Shown one piece after another: positions 1 to 8,192 of a DNA stretch of 50,564 nucleotides. The stretch lies in contig DAAJ01000054.1 in assembly GCA_001701115.1 (NCBI GenBank), forward strand, positions 1 to 50,564, read 5' to 3'. The DNA is from Bacteroidales bacterium GP2. GTDB lineage: Bacteria; Bacteroidota; Bacteroidia; Bacteroidales; Muribaculaceae. The notes below the pieces were generated by a model that made no database searches, was not told the DNA's origin, and saw only the letters and a program-made list of their open reading frames with translations. Numbering within the stretch: position 1 is the stretch's first letter; every line of letters starts with the position of its first letter. The position numbers and the translations under genes were made by a program.

Positions 1-21
1 GTACTCTAAAAACTTCAATAT

Positions 22-204
22 ATGGCAATGACTATTAACTCATCCCCTGTACTTGTTGGGGAATCGGCTCGCGCTTTCGTTGAAGAGGCTGAGCGCAACG
101 GCAAGTTGCCCACGCCTCGCTTGTCGGCAGAACGTGAAGCCCAGATTGCGGAGTTCCTCCGCAAGTCGCGTGACTTTATATTCCCTCCCAAAGACAAAAA
201 ATAA
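22..204 (+). CDS. Small protein, possible antitoxin of the adjacent GNAT protein
   Basis: This 60-residue protein has no family I can name with certainty. It opens with the pattern PVLVGESARAFVEEAERN (PVL-x-G-x2-A-x2-F-x3-A-x2-N), which resembles short partner proteins that sit before toxins in Bacteroidales, and it ends in a basic PPKDKK tail. It is not a ribbon-helix-helix DUF1778 protein, the usual partner of TacT-like toxins. Its TAA stop shares one base with the ATG of the next gene (TAATG), so the two are probably translationally coupled. The start could also be the second ATG at 28. The antitoxin role is inferred from size, order and overlap only. The window begins 21 nt upstream, so its promoter cannot be seen. 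Confidence 0.6.
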   Translation: MAMTINSSPVLVGESARAFVEEAERNGKLPTPRLSAEREAQIAEFLRKSRDFIFPPKDKK

Positions 205-806
205 TGGCTTTGGAATCATCGTTTATACTTGAACGTGATGCAATAATGCGACCTTACACCAAGGAGGTCGCATCTTATTGTGAGCCTTTCCATTGTGATG
301 ATATTGACCTTGATGAGTTTTTTGCTTCCGACGCATTTTATTATGACGAAGAATTACTCGGCAGAACTTATGCGTGGATTAACTTAAAAAATCCGACTCA
401 AATAATAGGGTTGGTGACTCTTGCTAACGATAGTATCAAAGCAAAGAACATTATCCCTTCGGCTCGTAATCGTGTGCAACGAGGGATAACCAACGCAAAA
501 CGCGGTATGAATTTTCCGGCTGTTTTAATTGGACGATTGGGAGTTTCCTCTGACTTCCGTGTCAAAGGATTTAATGTCGGCAGTCAGATCCTAAGCTTTA
601 TCAAAGATTGGTTTCGTGCTGATAACAAAACTGGGTGTCGTTTTATCGTTGTAGATGCTTATAACAACGACCGCACTCTCCATTTTTATGAAAGAAATGG
701 ATTCAAAACATTATATAAAACAGAACAAGAGGAACGAGATTTCCTTAACCAAAAGCCCGAAGAATCATTAGACACACGATTTATGTTCTTTGACTTAAAG
801 AAATAA
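204..806 (+). CDS. GNAT-family acetyltransferase, possible TacT-like toxin
   Basis: The 200-residue protein has a GNAT fold with the layout of the TacT/AtaT group: an N-terminal FHCDDIDLDEFF segment (29-40) like the F-C-x-x-x-x-L-D start of these proteins, a strand IIGLVTLAND (67-76), the acetyl-CoA motif RLGVSSDFRVKGFNVG (111-126) and the C-terminal DAYNNDRTLHFYERNGF (151-167), whose Tyr162 matches the usual catalytic tyrosine. TacT-type toxins acetylate aminoacyl-tRNA; whether this one does is inference. The pyrophosphate loop has Asn124 where Gly or Ala is usual, and there is an insertion-like stretch 78-103. It overlaps the 60-residue gene before it by one base. A strong terminator follows. 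A plain protein or metabolite acetylase is the main alternative. Confidence 0.75.
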   Translation: MALESSFILERDAIMRPYTKEVASYCEPFHCDDIDLDEFFASDAFYYDEELLGRTYAWINLKNPTQIIGLVTLANDSIKAKNIIPSARNRVQRGITNAKRGMNFPAVLIGRLGVSSDFRVKGFNVGSQILSFIKDWFRADNKTGCRFIVVDAYNNDRTLHFYERNGFKTLYKTEQEERDFLNQKPEESLDTRFMFFDLKK

Positions 807-837
807 CTCGAGTAGAAAACGACACTATTTCGTTTTC

Positions 838-879
838 AAAATGTCGATGCCAATGAATGAGGCACCGACATTTTTATTT
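838..879 (+). terminator. Intrinsic terminator after the GNAT gene
   Basis: The arms at 838-851 and 861-874 pair over 13 base pairs with one mismatch (A847/C865) around a 9-nt loop, and a T-rich tail follows. A second hairpin of 8 bp, GAAAACGA with TCGTTTTC, lies just before it at 816-838. Confidence 0.8.
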
Positions 880-939
880 ATCAGTGAAATTTTTATTTAT
901 TCCTGTTATGTTTGGCTTCAATCGTTGTATTAGTAGTAT

Positions 940-1401
940 ATGAGACCCGAAAACTTCATAGGTAGCCAGCTCTTGGAGAAACTGCATCGTGTTGCATCCC
1001 ATTTCCTTAAAGACGAGATGGAAGCTGATGATGCCGTGCAGGATGCTGTTTGCAACCTATGGAGCAATAGGATTCCTGCAAGTTCAGAGGAAGCTCGTTG
1101 CAGGCTGTTCGCTATTCTTAGAAATGTTTGCCTCAATAAACTTAAGCAAAAACGGTATTTTGTACCTATTTCTGAATGTGAAAAGGAAGGAGACAATATT
1201 GTTCTTGATGAAACTAAAAGAATCAGGTCTTTATTATTGGCTTCATTGACACCTTTGCAAATAAAGATATTTCAGATGGTAACTGATGACGATCTCGAAT
1301 ACGAGGTTATAGCAGAACGGTTGAACATGAGTATAGACGCTGTAAGGATGAATATGAGCAGAGCGAGAAAAAAGATGCGTGAACTTTATGATAAGATGTA
1401 A
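940..1401 (+). CDS. ECF-family RNA polymerase sigma factor
   Basis: The 153-residue protein directs RNA polymerase to a dedicated promoter set. Region 2 covers roughly residues 12-75, with EADDAVQDAVCNLW (28-41) in the place of the core-binding helix. Region 4 lies at about 103-149 with LTPLQIKIFQMV followed by the helix-turn-helix YEVIAERLNMSIDAVRMNMS. There is no region 1 or 3, as expected for an ECF factor. An anti-sigma-like membrane protein starts one base after its stop, and a secreted protein and an outer-membrane barrel follow, the usual arrangement for Bacteroidales sigma loci that respond to a surface signal. I found no clear TTTG/TAnnTTTG promoter upstream, which would fit control by its own sigma factor, but this is inference. 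Confidence 0.92.
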   Translation: MRPENFIGSQLLEKLHRVASHFLKDEMEADDAVQDAVCNLWSNRIPASSEEARCRLFAILRNVCLNKLKQKRYFVPISECEKEGDNIVLDETKRIRSLLLASLTPLQIKIFQMVTDDDLEYEVIAERLNMSIDAVRMNMSRARKKMRELYDKM

Positions 1402-1402
1402 T

Positions 1403-1882
1403 ATGGAAACAAAAGAAATACTTACCATTCAAGAAATTGAGCAGTTATGTCAGGCATATTTAGACTGTAGCCTTTCCCGACAACAGGAAAAGGAGTTGGA
1501 ACTTGTGCTCTTGTGTACTGACTATACAACACCAATTATTTCTGAGACTCGGTCTTTAATGGGACTTAGCGCACTTATGACTCATCCTAAAACCAATGCC
1601 ATAATAAAGACAAAATGGCGTTTATTCAAATATGCCGGAATTGCCGCGTGCGTTACGACAATGGCAATTAGTGCCGTGTATTGTTTTATGATTCCTCAGA
1701 CCGAAGTTCAGGATCATTATGTTTATGCCTACGTTGACGGTAAAGAGCTAACAGGCGATGTCGCTCAATCCGTAATTAATGATACCGAAGAAGAAACTAT
1801 GAATATGTATCGGTCTATTATTAAGGATATGGAGGATGAACAACGACTAAGCGAGCAATATATGAACGACATACTAGAATGA
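1403..1882 (+). CDS. Single-pass membrane protein, probable anti-sigma factor
   Basis: The start is taken as the ATG at 1403, one base after the sigma gene stop; an upstream in-frame ATG at 1379 would overlap the sigma gene by 23 nt. The 159-residue protein has an N-terminal cytoplasmic helical part with YLDCSLSRQQEKELELVLL (19-37), the pattern F/Y-x-D-x-x-L-S-x-x-x-x-x-x-L common at the start of Bacteroidales anti-sigma factors, then a membrane span at about 77-97, then an acidic outer part of about 60 residues. There is no FecR domain and no zinc-binding HxxxCxxC motif, so it is not a classical ZAS protein. The function is inferred from position and topology. Confidence 0.7.
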   Translation: METKEILTIQEIEQLCQAYLDCSLSRQQEKELELVLLCTDYTTPIISETRSLMGLSALMTHPKTNAIIKTKWRLFKYAGIAACVTTMAISAVYCFMIPQTEVQDHYVYAYVDGKELTGDVAQSVINDTEEETMNMYRSIIKDMEDEQRLSEQYMNDILE

Positions 1883-2271
1883 TAGCTATGAAAAGATTTA
1901 TATTGAGTTTATTTCTCATAAGTTTTATATCAATATGTTATGCCACCCCACCGCGTCTGGCATGCGAAACGATATTCTCACGAAATGACATTCGCACTGA
2001 GGGTCATAAGGTTGTAAGCAATAAAAGCGATGATAATTACTTTAGAAGCGTAACTGCATCCAGCGATCCTCGTTTGCTTTCTGAAATAAGGCGACTCGTT
2101 GAGCAAGATAAGGCGCGAGCCACTACTGTTGTGGAAGGCTATAAAAATGGTAAGGAGTATATTATTTTGAATATTCCTAATAATGGCTGCATCATAAATG
2201 TCGGGGTTTGGTGGACAACCTCGGGATATGTTCATCTCTTTGTACAATCAGAGTTAAAAGCCTTCAAATAA
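1879..2271 (+). CDS. Small secreted protein, DUF6108-like
   Basis: The 130-residue product begins MIAMKRFILSLFLISFISICYA, a clear signal peptide likely cleaved after CYA. The ATG at 1879 overlaps the stop of the preceding gene (ATGA); the in-frame ATG at 1888 gives a cleaner signal peptide and may be the true start. The mature part, with ETIF near its start, FRSVTA in the middle and GYKNGKEYIIL later, resembles the DUF6108 proteins that sit between anti-sigma and receptor genes in Bacteroides; I recall this family and could not check it. No catalytic motif is visible. Its place suggests a periplasmic part of the sigma-controlled system. Confidence 0.65.
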   Translation: MIAMKRFILSLFLISFISICYATPPRLACETIFSRNDIRTEGHKVVSNKSDDNYFRSVTASSDPRLLSEIRRLVEQDKARATTVVEGYKNGKEYIILNIPNNGCIINVGVWWTTSGYVHLFVQSELKAFK

Positions 2272-2283
2272 ATACTTAACCAT

Positions 2284-4365
2284 ATGAAACTATTTTTTAT
2301 TTGTGCCATCTTCGTATGGATTGGCACCGGGGCTTTACACGCCCAAAGTAACGACAGCATTGCACCACGACAGCTTGATGAAGTTGTCGTTAAGGCTAAT
2401 CTGAACCGAACTGATGCCGGAGGTGTTTACTTCATTCCTTCGAGTAAGCAAAAGAACACTGCTCAAAATGGTATTGACTTGTTACGGCGTATGGCTATAC
2501 CACAAATCAAAGTTGGTCTCGCTGACGATAAGGTCACCACTCATACAGGGGAGACTGTGGCAATCTACATCAACTATACTAAGGCTTCGGCAGAAGAACT
2601 GGAAGGTCTAAGGACATCAGATGTTCGCAAGGTAGAGTATTACTACTCGCCTTCGGACCAACGCTTCATGGGTGAGAGAAACGTTGTCAATATCATAGTT
2701 CAGCCGTACGTTTACGGGGGCTATACAAAGTTGTCGCTTGGCGAAAAATTCTTCATCGGATTATCAAGTACGGCTTCGATTTACTCAAAATTTACATACA
2801 AGAAACTGACTTACGACATTTTCGTAGGTAGCCGCAATTTCTATAATCAACATATCTCGAATGAAATTGAAAACCATTATCTGCTGACTAATAATGATGC
2901 ATTATGGATTAATAGATTACAGATACCAGAGCATTCACGCTACGCACAAAACATTCTGCCTATGTCTTTCCGAGCTTCCTATTCAAAAAGAGGCTTTCAG
3001 ATGAAGAATACTGTGGCGTTTACATTTCAAGAGACTCCGCATAACATGGCAGAAGGTTCCCTTACATTCTCTCCGTCAATCTTTCCTAAAAAAGAATATA
3101 CCTCTGAAAACAGTTCTCGTGTGCGGACTTTGTCATACAATGGCAATTTCAACTTCAATCTTCCCAATCAATATTATCTCACAATTACACCTAAAGCAAG
3201 CTATAGTCATAACAATCAAAATTACTGTTACACATCTGATGAGAGCATTATCAGTAACATTGCTAAGGAAGATAGTTATGTAGCCTCAGTCATGGCTATG
3301 GGACGCAAGATATTTGCTGATGTACATTACTTGTTCATAAGAGGTTTTGGCGGGTATTCTAACTATAAGGTAGATTATTCCGGCACGACCGTTTCTTCCG
3401 ATAGGATAAAAGAAGCATACGGTGGAGCATCCGTACAATATGGATATTATACGGATAGAATAACAGCCGATTTACTTTTGGGCGTCCGAGGTGATTGTAA
3501 TACTACTAACACCGAGTCCGAAACGGAAGTATATCCGTTTGCAAACGCTAATTTCGGATGGTCTCCAAATCAAAAGCACTCCCTTAATATATCATTGTCC
3601 TATTCCAAGGAGCCAATGAACGCCAATCTTAAAAGTCCCAATATCTTGCGTGAGAATGAGCTTATGTATTATTGTGGAAATCCAAATCTAAAATATTCTC
3701 CCAATTTTATGGCTAACATTGGCTATAATTGGATACCGAACAGTTGGCTTCAAATCTCACCTTTCACTCAGCTCTATGGAATATTTGACCGATATGTGCC
3801 TATTTACAACCCATATATGGATGGTAGAGCCATTCTGCGCCAATACGCAAATGATGGCAACCACTACAGGACTCAGATAGGTGTCGCTGTTACTGCAAAT
3901 TTCTTGAATGGCAATTTGCAACTACAACTAATGCCGTCGCAATTCCTATACAAAAGCACAGGATATTACGATATGAATTATAACCCATTTGCTCTATCTT
4001 GCTCAGCAATTTACTATTTAGGGGATTTCTATTTTTCAGGATTTTATGAAATGAGAAACCGAACCTTGTGGACAAATTCTGGCACAATTTACAAAGACCG
4101 TAGCCAGTTGCAATTCAGCGCAGGATGGAGTAAATCAGATTTGAATGTCAGAATAGGAATATCAAATCCATTCAGAACTTCATGGGTATCGGCAACCAAG
4201 GAATTTGCAACTCCAATATATAAGGAATATGCGACATCATACGGAACAACCGCTCACTTCAACCTAAATATTTCTATCACATACACCTTTGGATATGGCA
4301 AGAAAGTAAGCCGCAACAACGAAGTTAGCGAACAATCGGGCATAGGCTCCGCGATATTGAAATAA
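2284..4365 (+). CDS. TonB-dependent-receptor-like outer-membrane beta-barrel protein
   Basis: The 693-residue protein has a signal peptide (1-20, cut after ALHA), then LDEVVVKANL (31-40), which looks like a TonB box leading into a plug domain up to about residue 145 (VNIIVQPYVYGG), then a long series of alternating aromatic strands to FNLNISITYTF near the end. It lacks the N-terminal carboxypeptidase-like domain of SusC proteins and has no SusD partner, so it is closer to the OMP_b-brl_3 type receptors. A polar tail of about 22 residues follows the last strand, which is unusual because barrels normally end on an aromatic residue. It is the last gene of the sigma locus. The substrate cannot be told from sequence. 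Confidence 0.85.
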   Translation: MKLFFICAIFVWIGTGALHAQSNDSIAPRQLDEVVVKANLNRTDAGGVYFIPSSKQKNTAQNGIDLLRRMAIPQIKVGLADDKVTTHTGETVAIYINYTKASAEELEGLRTSDVRKVEYYYSPSDQRFMGERNVVNIIVQPYVYGGYTKLSLGEKFFIGLSSTASIYSKFTYKKLTYDIFVGSRNFYNQHISNEIENHYLLTNNDALWINRLQIPEHSRYAQNILPMSFRASYSKRGFQMKNTVAFTFQETPHNMAEGSLTFSPSIFPKKEYTSENSSRVRTLSYNGNFNFNLPNQYYLTITPKASYSHNNQNYCYTSDESIISNIAKEDSYVASVMAMGRKIFADVHYLFIRGFGGYSNYKVDYSGTTVSSDRIKEAYGGASVQYGYYTDRITADLLLGVRGDCNTTNTESETEVYPFANANFGWSPNQKHSLNISLSYSKEPMNANLKSPNILRENELMYYCGNPNLKYSPNFMANIGYNWIPNSWLQISPFTQLYGIFDRYVPIYNPYMDGRAILRQYANDGNHYRTQIGVAVTANFLNGNLQLQLMPSQFLYKSTGYYDMNYNPFALSCSAIYYLGDFYFSGFYEMRNRTLWTNSGTIYKDRSQLQFSAGWSKSDLNVRIGISNPFRTSWVSATKEFATPIYKEYATSYGTTAHFNLNISITYTFGYGKKVSRNNEVSEQSGIGSAILK

Positions 4366-4388
4366 ACAGATATCATCAACATAGAATT

Positions 4389-4416
4389 ATCCTCGGCAGC
4401 GAATGCCGGGGATTTT
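4389..4416 (+). terminator. Intrinsic terminator after the barrel gene
   Basis: A 9-bp stem with one G-T pair (ATCCTCGGC with GCCGGGGAT) and a 7-nt loop is followed by TTTCTTG. It lies 24 nt after the stop codon and closes the sigma-factor locus. Confidence 0.75.
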
Positions 4417-4469
4417 CTTGTTTATGGCGTTGCGGCACCGCCACCAGGCTAATGCGGTTGCACCATTGA

Positions 4470-4880
4470 GGGCTTATGTCATTGCTCGGTATGAGTAGGG
4501 TGGACGACATCAGTGCTTGAAGTCGTTTCCGGCTTGACCGCAAACTGAGGTTGTTGGGATTGCTCCTGCTTTATCTACGTGCCGTCCTTCTCATCCTGCA
4601 TTGGAGCAAGTTCAGATTTGAGCTGTTTCAACTCGTCCTCCTTGCCCCACGTCTTTGATATTATTACTTCAAGTTGCGGAACATCAGCTTTAAGTTTGGC
4701 TGTCCGTTCCTCGTACTGGGCGATGATACCCGGTAACTTCTCCAAGGCGTTGACAAAGTTCATACAGGCGGCATGGGTGTATCTCATGGCTATGAAGCCG
4801 TTGTTGTACTTGTATTTGTATTCGCATCCGACAACAAAGCGGTTCTGAACACTCTCCCTGCTGTCAATCACACTAAGGCA
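4470..4880 (-). pseudogene. Remnant: C-terminal tail of a mobile-element DNA methylase
   Basis: The minus-strand reading frame 4871-4575 encodes a segment with SRESVQNRFVV, then AACMNFVNALEKLPGIIAQ, then TWGKEDELKQLKSELAPM. This is how I remember the C-terminal end of the large N12-class adenine methylase / helicase-like proteins on Bacteroidales conjugative elements (NFVNALEKIPG ... TWKKEDELRELKSEL). Only this tail is left: there is no ATG, the upstream part is missing, and an in-frame TAG at 4572-4574 breaks the frame before a Gln-rich stretch (QEQSQQPQFAVKPETTSS) that continues to about 4475. I read it as a dead fragment of a lost mobile element. The family match is from memory. Confidence 0.6.
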
Positions 4881-5046
4881 TAAAAAAGTTTTCTATCAAT
4901 CTCACATTGTCAATTTGTGTGACATGGCACATGATATGATAATACGCGGTAAATATCCTGTAGGTAAAATATTGGGGATAATATTTGAAAATCAGAGTGT
5001 TATTGACGATGTTTTATTAATTTTGTACTCTAAACGTAATAAACGT

Positions 5047-5536
5047 ATGACGAAGAAAGAATTGCTTAATAAGCTCAATGATATAGAATGGGACGATTTC
5101 GAGGTCAAAGATGCTTCGGGTGGTATCCCAAAATCAATGTGGGAGACGGTCAGTGCCTTTTCCAACACCGCAGGCGGATGGATAATGCCGATTCTTGCTA
5201 CTGCACGAAAGTTTGATTTTGACGGCAGGTCTTGAAGTTGAATTTGAGAGCGATATAACATATTCAACCGTTACTTACCCGTTGCCATTACAAAAAAGGT
5301 GGTCAGAACGAGGTGGTCAGAATCAGGGAGAGGAGACGAGAGCCAAGATTGTCGAAGCCATGCGAAATAAACCTGAAATCTCGCGTAGGGAACTTGCCGA
5401 GATAGTGGGTATTTCTCAGTCTGCTATCCAAAAGCATATAGAACACCTCAAAGATGCCGAAATCATTATCCGTCTGGGCAGTGATCGTAAAGGTTTATGG
5501 AAAGTACTGAAATTATATTACCTCAGGCAAAAATGA
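5047..5536 (+). pseudogene. Remnant: AlbA_2 / RecG-like transcriptional regulator with internal deletion
   Basis: The 5' part starts at ATG 5047 (MTKKELLNKL) and contains FEVKDASGGIPKSMWETVSAF and NTAGGWI, the start of an AlbA_2 (Schlafen AAA_4-type) domain. It then leaves the family pattern and stops at 5233-5235. A second frame, from about 5226 to 5536, continues with EVEFESDITY, LPLQKRW, GGQNQGEETR and a winged helix (RRELAEIVGISQSAIQKHIEHL), the C-terminal end of the same family. The middle (about 250-350 residues in intact members) is gone and the two ends are in different frames. The 3' part could still make a short DNA-binding peptide. An extended TAATTTTG sequence lies at 5018-5025. 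Confidence 0.65.
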
Positions 5537-5567
5537 TGACAAACATAGTGCCTCGCTAAAAAGCCTC

Positions 5568-5658
5568 CTACCTGTATGCACTTGGAGCCAAGCTAAACGG
5601 CATTGCAGGACGCATACTCAACGACCTTGACTGTCTGGAGAAAGGGAAAAAATATTAA
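5568..5658 (+). pseudogene. Remnant reading frame of unknown origin
   Basis: After a stop at about 5559 one frame stays open with SYLYALGAKLNGIAGRILND followed by LDCLEKGKKY and a TAA stop at 5656-5658. The amino-acid composition looks like a real protein end, but there is no start codon and I cannot name the family. It lies between the AlbA_2-like remnant and the UvrA2 gene and is probably part of the same decayed mobile DNA. Confidence 0.35.
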
Positions 5659-5663
5659 TTTTG
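5656..5663 (+). promoter_or_regulatory. Possible -7 element of the uvrA2 cassette
   Basis: TAATTTTG matches the Bacteroidales -7 consensus TAnnTTTG and lies 27 nt before the ATG of the UvrA-like gene. The best -33 candidate, TCTG at 5634-5637 with an 18-nt gap, is one base off and slightly close, so this is a moderate call. The element overlaps the stop codon of the remnant frame before it. Confidence 0.45.
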
Positions 5664-5690
5664 CTACTGGCATAAAAATTTCATGCACAG

Positions 5691-8192
5691 ATGAAGCACG
5701 ATAAAATTGAAATACGTGGAGCAAGAGTGCACAACCTCAAAAATATCGATGTCGATATTCCGCTTGGTGAGATTGTCGGCATTGCAGGAGTATCCGGTTC
5801 CGGCAAGTCCTCCCTTGCATTAGGGGTGCTGTATGCGGAAGGTTCAAGGCGCTACCTTGAGGCATTGTCCACTTACACACGCCGCCGTATATCGCAAGCT
5901 ACAAGGGCGGATGTCGAGGATATTCGCTATGTTCCAGCAGCAGTGGCGCTGCATCAGCGTCCTGGGGTACCCGGAGTGAGGAGCACTTTCGGCACAGGCA
6001 CTGAACTACTTAACAGCCTGCGCCTCATGTTTTCGCGTCTTGCAAGCCACCGATGCCCTAACTGCGGGCACTACCATAAGCCTTCGCTTGATGTTGCTGC
6101 GGAGAAAGAGTTGGTATGCGATAACTGCGGAACACATTTCTATGGACCGGGAGCGGAAGAGCTTGCTTTTAACAGCACAGGCGCTTGTGAAAAGTGTGGA
6201 GGCACGGGTGTTGTCATGACTGTTGACCGCTCAACTCTTGTGCCTGATGATACGCTGACAATTGATGAAGGCGCGGTTGCACCGTGGAACAGCCTCATGT
6301 GGTCGCTCATGACTGATGTGTGCCGCGCTATGGGTGTGCGCACAGATATCCCTTTCAATCAATTGACGGAAAAGGAGCGCGACATTGTTTTCAATGGTCC
6401 CGCAATAAAAAAGACCATCCTGTACAAGGCAAAAAAGAGTGAAACCGCAGGCGAACTTGACTTTACATACTACAATGCCGTATATACTGTTGAAAACGCA
6501 CTGGCGAAAGTTACGGACGAGAAAGGCATGAAGAGGGTTGAGAAATTCCTCAAAAGCGATGTATGCCCTTGCTGCCACGGCACACGCCTTTCAGAAGCGG
6601 CAAGAGCTCCACGTATTGACGGGATAGGTTTGGATGCAGCAACATCTAAAACACTGTCTGACGCAATCGAATGGGTAAAAAATGTGCCCGGGACACTACC
6701 GAAGGAAATGCGTCAGATGGCGGTGAATATCGGCGAAGCTTTCCTGCTGACTGCAAGGAGGCTGGTTGACCTCGGGTTGGGCTATCTGAGCCTTGACAGG
6801 GCTTCATCCACACTCTCAACCGGTGAACGCCAGCGCATGCAGTTGGCACGTGTTGTGAGAAACCGGACCACAGGCATATTATATGTGCTTGATGAACCTT
6901 CAATCGGGTTGCATCCTGCAAACATCGGTGGACTGAAAGGCGTGATGCATGATTTGATTGACGACGGCAACTCTATTGTCCTTGTTGACCATGACACCCA
7001 GATTCTCAGGGATGCCGGCTGGCTCATTGAGCTTGGACCGGGAGCAGGGGCAAACGGCGGAAAAATTATTGCGGAAGGCACCATAAGCGAAATTGAAAAA
7101 AATCATGAGTCAAAAATAGGTCCATTCCTTTCCGGCGAAGGAGAGCAACGGCTCAGACCTGCAATACCTGAGGAAAAAATATTTGAAAACGGCAGCATTG
7201 AAATTGCAACTGATGCCATTCATACCGTAAAACCCCTTGAAATAAATGTTCCGAAAGGGCGCCTTACAGTTGTTACCGGAGTATCCGGCTCAGGAAAGAC
7301 CACAATGGTGCTGGAAAGCATCGTGCCAGGGCTCCAGGCACAATTGGATGATAAACAACTCCCCGACCATGTGAATTCCATAAACGCTCCCGGCATAAGG
7401 AGAGTCAAGTTAATTGACTCGACACCTATAGGTGCCAATGTGCGGTCAACAGTAGCCACATATGCGAATATACACGATGAACTCCGCAAGATATTCAGCC
7501 GTTCAAAGGACGCTAAAGAACACGGATATAAAGCCGGGGATTTTTCATATAACACCGGTAACCTCCGTTGTCCGGTTTGTGACGGCACCGGCACTGTGAG
7601 TCTTGACGTGCAGTTTCTGCCGGATGTAGATATTCCTTGCCCGGAATGCAAAGGGTCGCGGTACAGCAAAACGGCATGGACAGTCCGCATTCCGAGTTCC
7701 GGAGGTTATCCCGTTTCGTTGCCGCAACTGATGGATGACGATGTGGAGCATGCCATCGAGGAGTGCGCGGCGCATAAAACGGTTGCTTCGCGGCTTGCCA
7801 CGCTCAACAACCTCGGTCTCGGCTACCTTACACTCGGAGAAGCGACACCAAGCCTATCCGGCGGAGAGGCGCAGCGGCTCAAACTCGCTACTGAAATGGG
7901 ACACGAGCAGAGCGACACTCTGTTTGTGTTTGACGAGCCTACAATCGGGCTTCATCCTCTTGATGTGAGGAAACTGATTGAAGTATTTGAGCACCTTGTT
8001 GAACTTGGCGCAACGATTATAGTTATAGAGCATGACCTGGATGTTATCCGCAACGCAGACTATATTATAGACATGGGCCCTGGAGGCGGAGCGGCAGGCG
8101 GACAGATTGTGGCAAACGGCACTCCGGAGCAAATTGCTGCAAATCCAGCAAGCATTACCGGAAAATTCATAAGACGGGATGGAAATGATTAG
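5691..8192 (+). CDS. UvrA2-type (class II) excinuclease-like ABC ATPase
   Basis: The 833-residue protein has two UvrA ABC modules: Walker A GVSGSGKS (33-40), zinc-type cysteines CPNC (122-125), CDNC and CEKCGGTG, signature LSTGERQRMQLA, Walker B ILYVLDEPSIGLHP; then a second Walker A GVSGSGKTT, CPVCDGTG and CPECKG, signature LSGGEAQRLKLA and Walker B TLFVFDEPTIGLHP. Housekeeping UvrA is about 940 residues; the missing part is the UvrB-binding domain, here replaced by a short cysteine-bearing link (about 122-170). That is the mark of class II UvrA such as Deinococcus UvrA2 and Streptomyces DrrC, linked to tolerance of DNA-binding compounds. The gene overlaps the next by 14 nt and starts a three-gene cassette next to mobile-element debris, suggesting an acquired resistance function (inference). 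Confidence 0.9.
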   Translation: MKHDKIEIRGARVHNLKNIDVDIPLGEIVGIAGVSGSGKSSLALGVLYAEGSRRYLEALSTYTRRRISQATRADVEDIRYVPAAVALHQRPGVPGVRSTFGTGTELLNSLRLMFSRLASHRCPNCGHYHKPSLDVAAEKELVCDNCGTHFYGPGAEELAFNSTGACEKCGGTGVVMTVDRSTLVPDDTLTIDEGAVAPWNSLMWSLMTDVCRAMGVRTDIPFNQLTEKERDIVFNGPAIKKTILYKAKKSETAGELDFTYYNAVYTVENALAKVTDEKGMKRVEKFLKSDVCPCCHGTRLSEAARAPRIDGIGLDAATSKTLSDAIEWVKNVPGTLPKEMRQMAVNIGEAFLLTARRLVDLGLGYLSLDRASSTLSTGERQRMQLARVVRNRTTGILYVLDEPSIGLHPANIGGLKGVMHDLIDDGNSIVLVDHDTQILRDAGWLIELGPGAGANGGKIIAEGTISEIEKNHESKIGPFLSGEGEQRLRPAIPEEKIFENGSIEIATDAIHTVKPLEINVPKGRLTVVTGVSGSGKTTMVLESIVPGLQAQLDDKQLPDHVNSINAPGIRRVKLIDSTPIGANVRSTVATYANIHDELRKIFSRSKDAKEHGYKAGDFSYNTGNLRCPVCDGTGTVSLDVQFLPDVDIPCPECKGSRYSKTAWTVRIPSSGGYPVSLPQLMDDDVEHAIEECAAHKTVASRLATLNNLGLGYLTLGEATPSLSGGEAQRLKLATEMGHEQSDTLFVFDEPTIGLHPLDVRKLIEVFEHLVELGATIIVIEHDLDVIRNADYIIDMGPGGGAAGGQIVANGTPEQIAANPASITGKFIRRDGND

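Noticed and set aside
4915..5046. Longer start for the AlbA_2-like frame
   Set aside because: The first 44 codons do not fit the family, and a -7 box at 5018-5025 lies inside them; the ATG at 5047 is better.
5195..5536. Stand-alone winged-helix regulator
   Set aside because: The first residues are out of frame remains and the rest equals the C-terminal end of the AlbA_2/RecG-like family whose N-terminus lies just upstream; a pseudogene is simpler.
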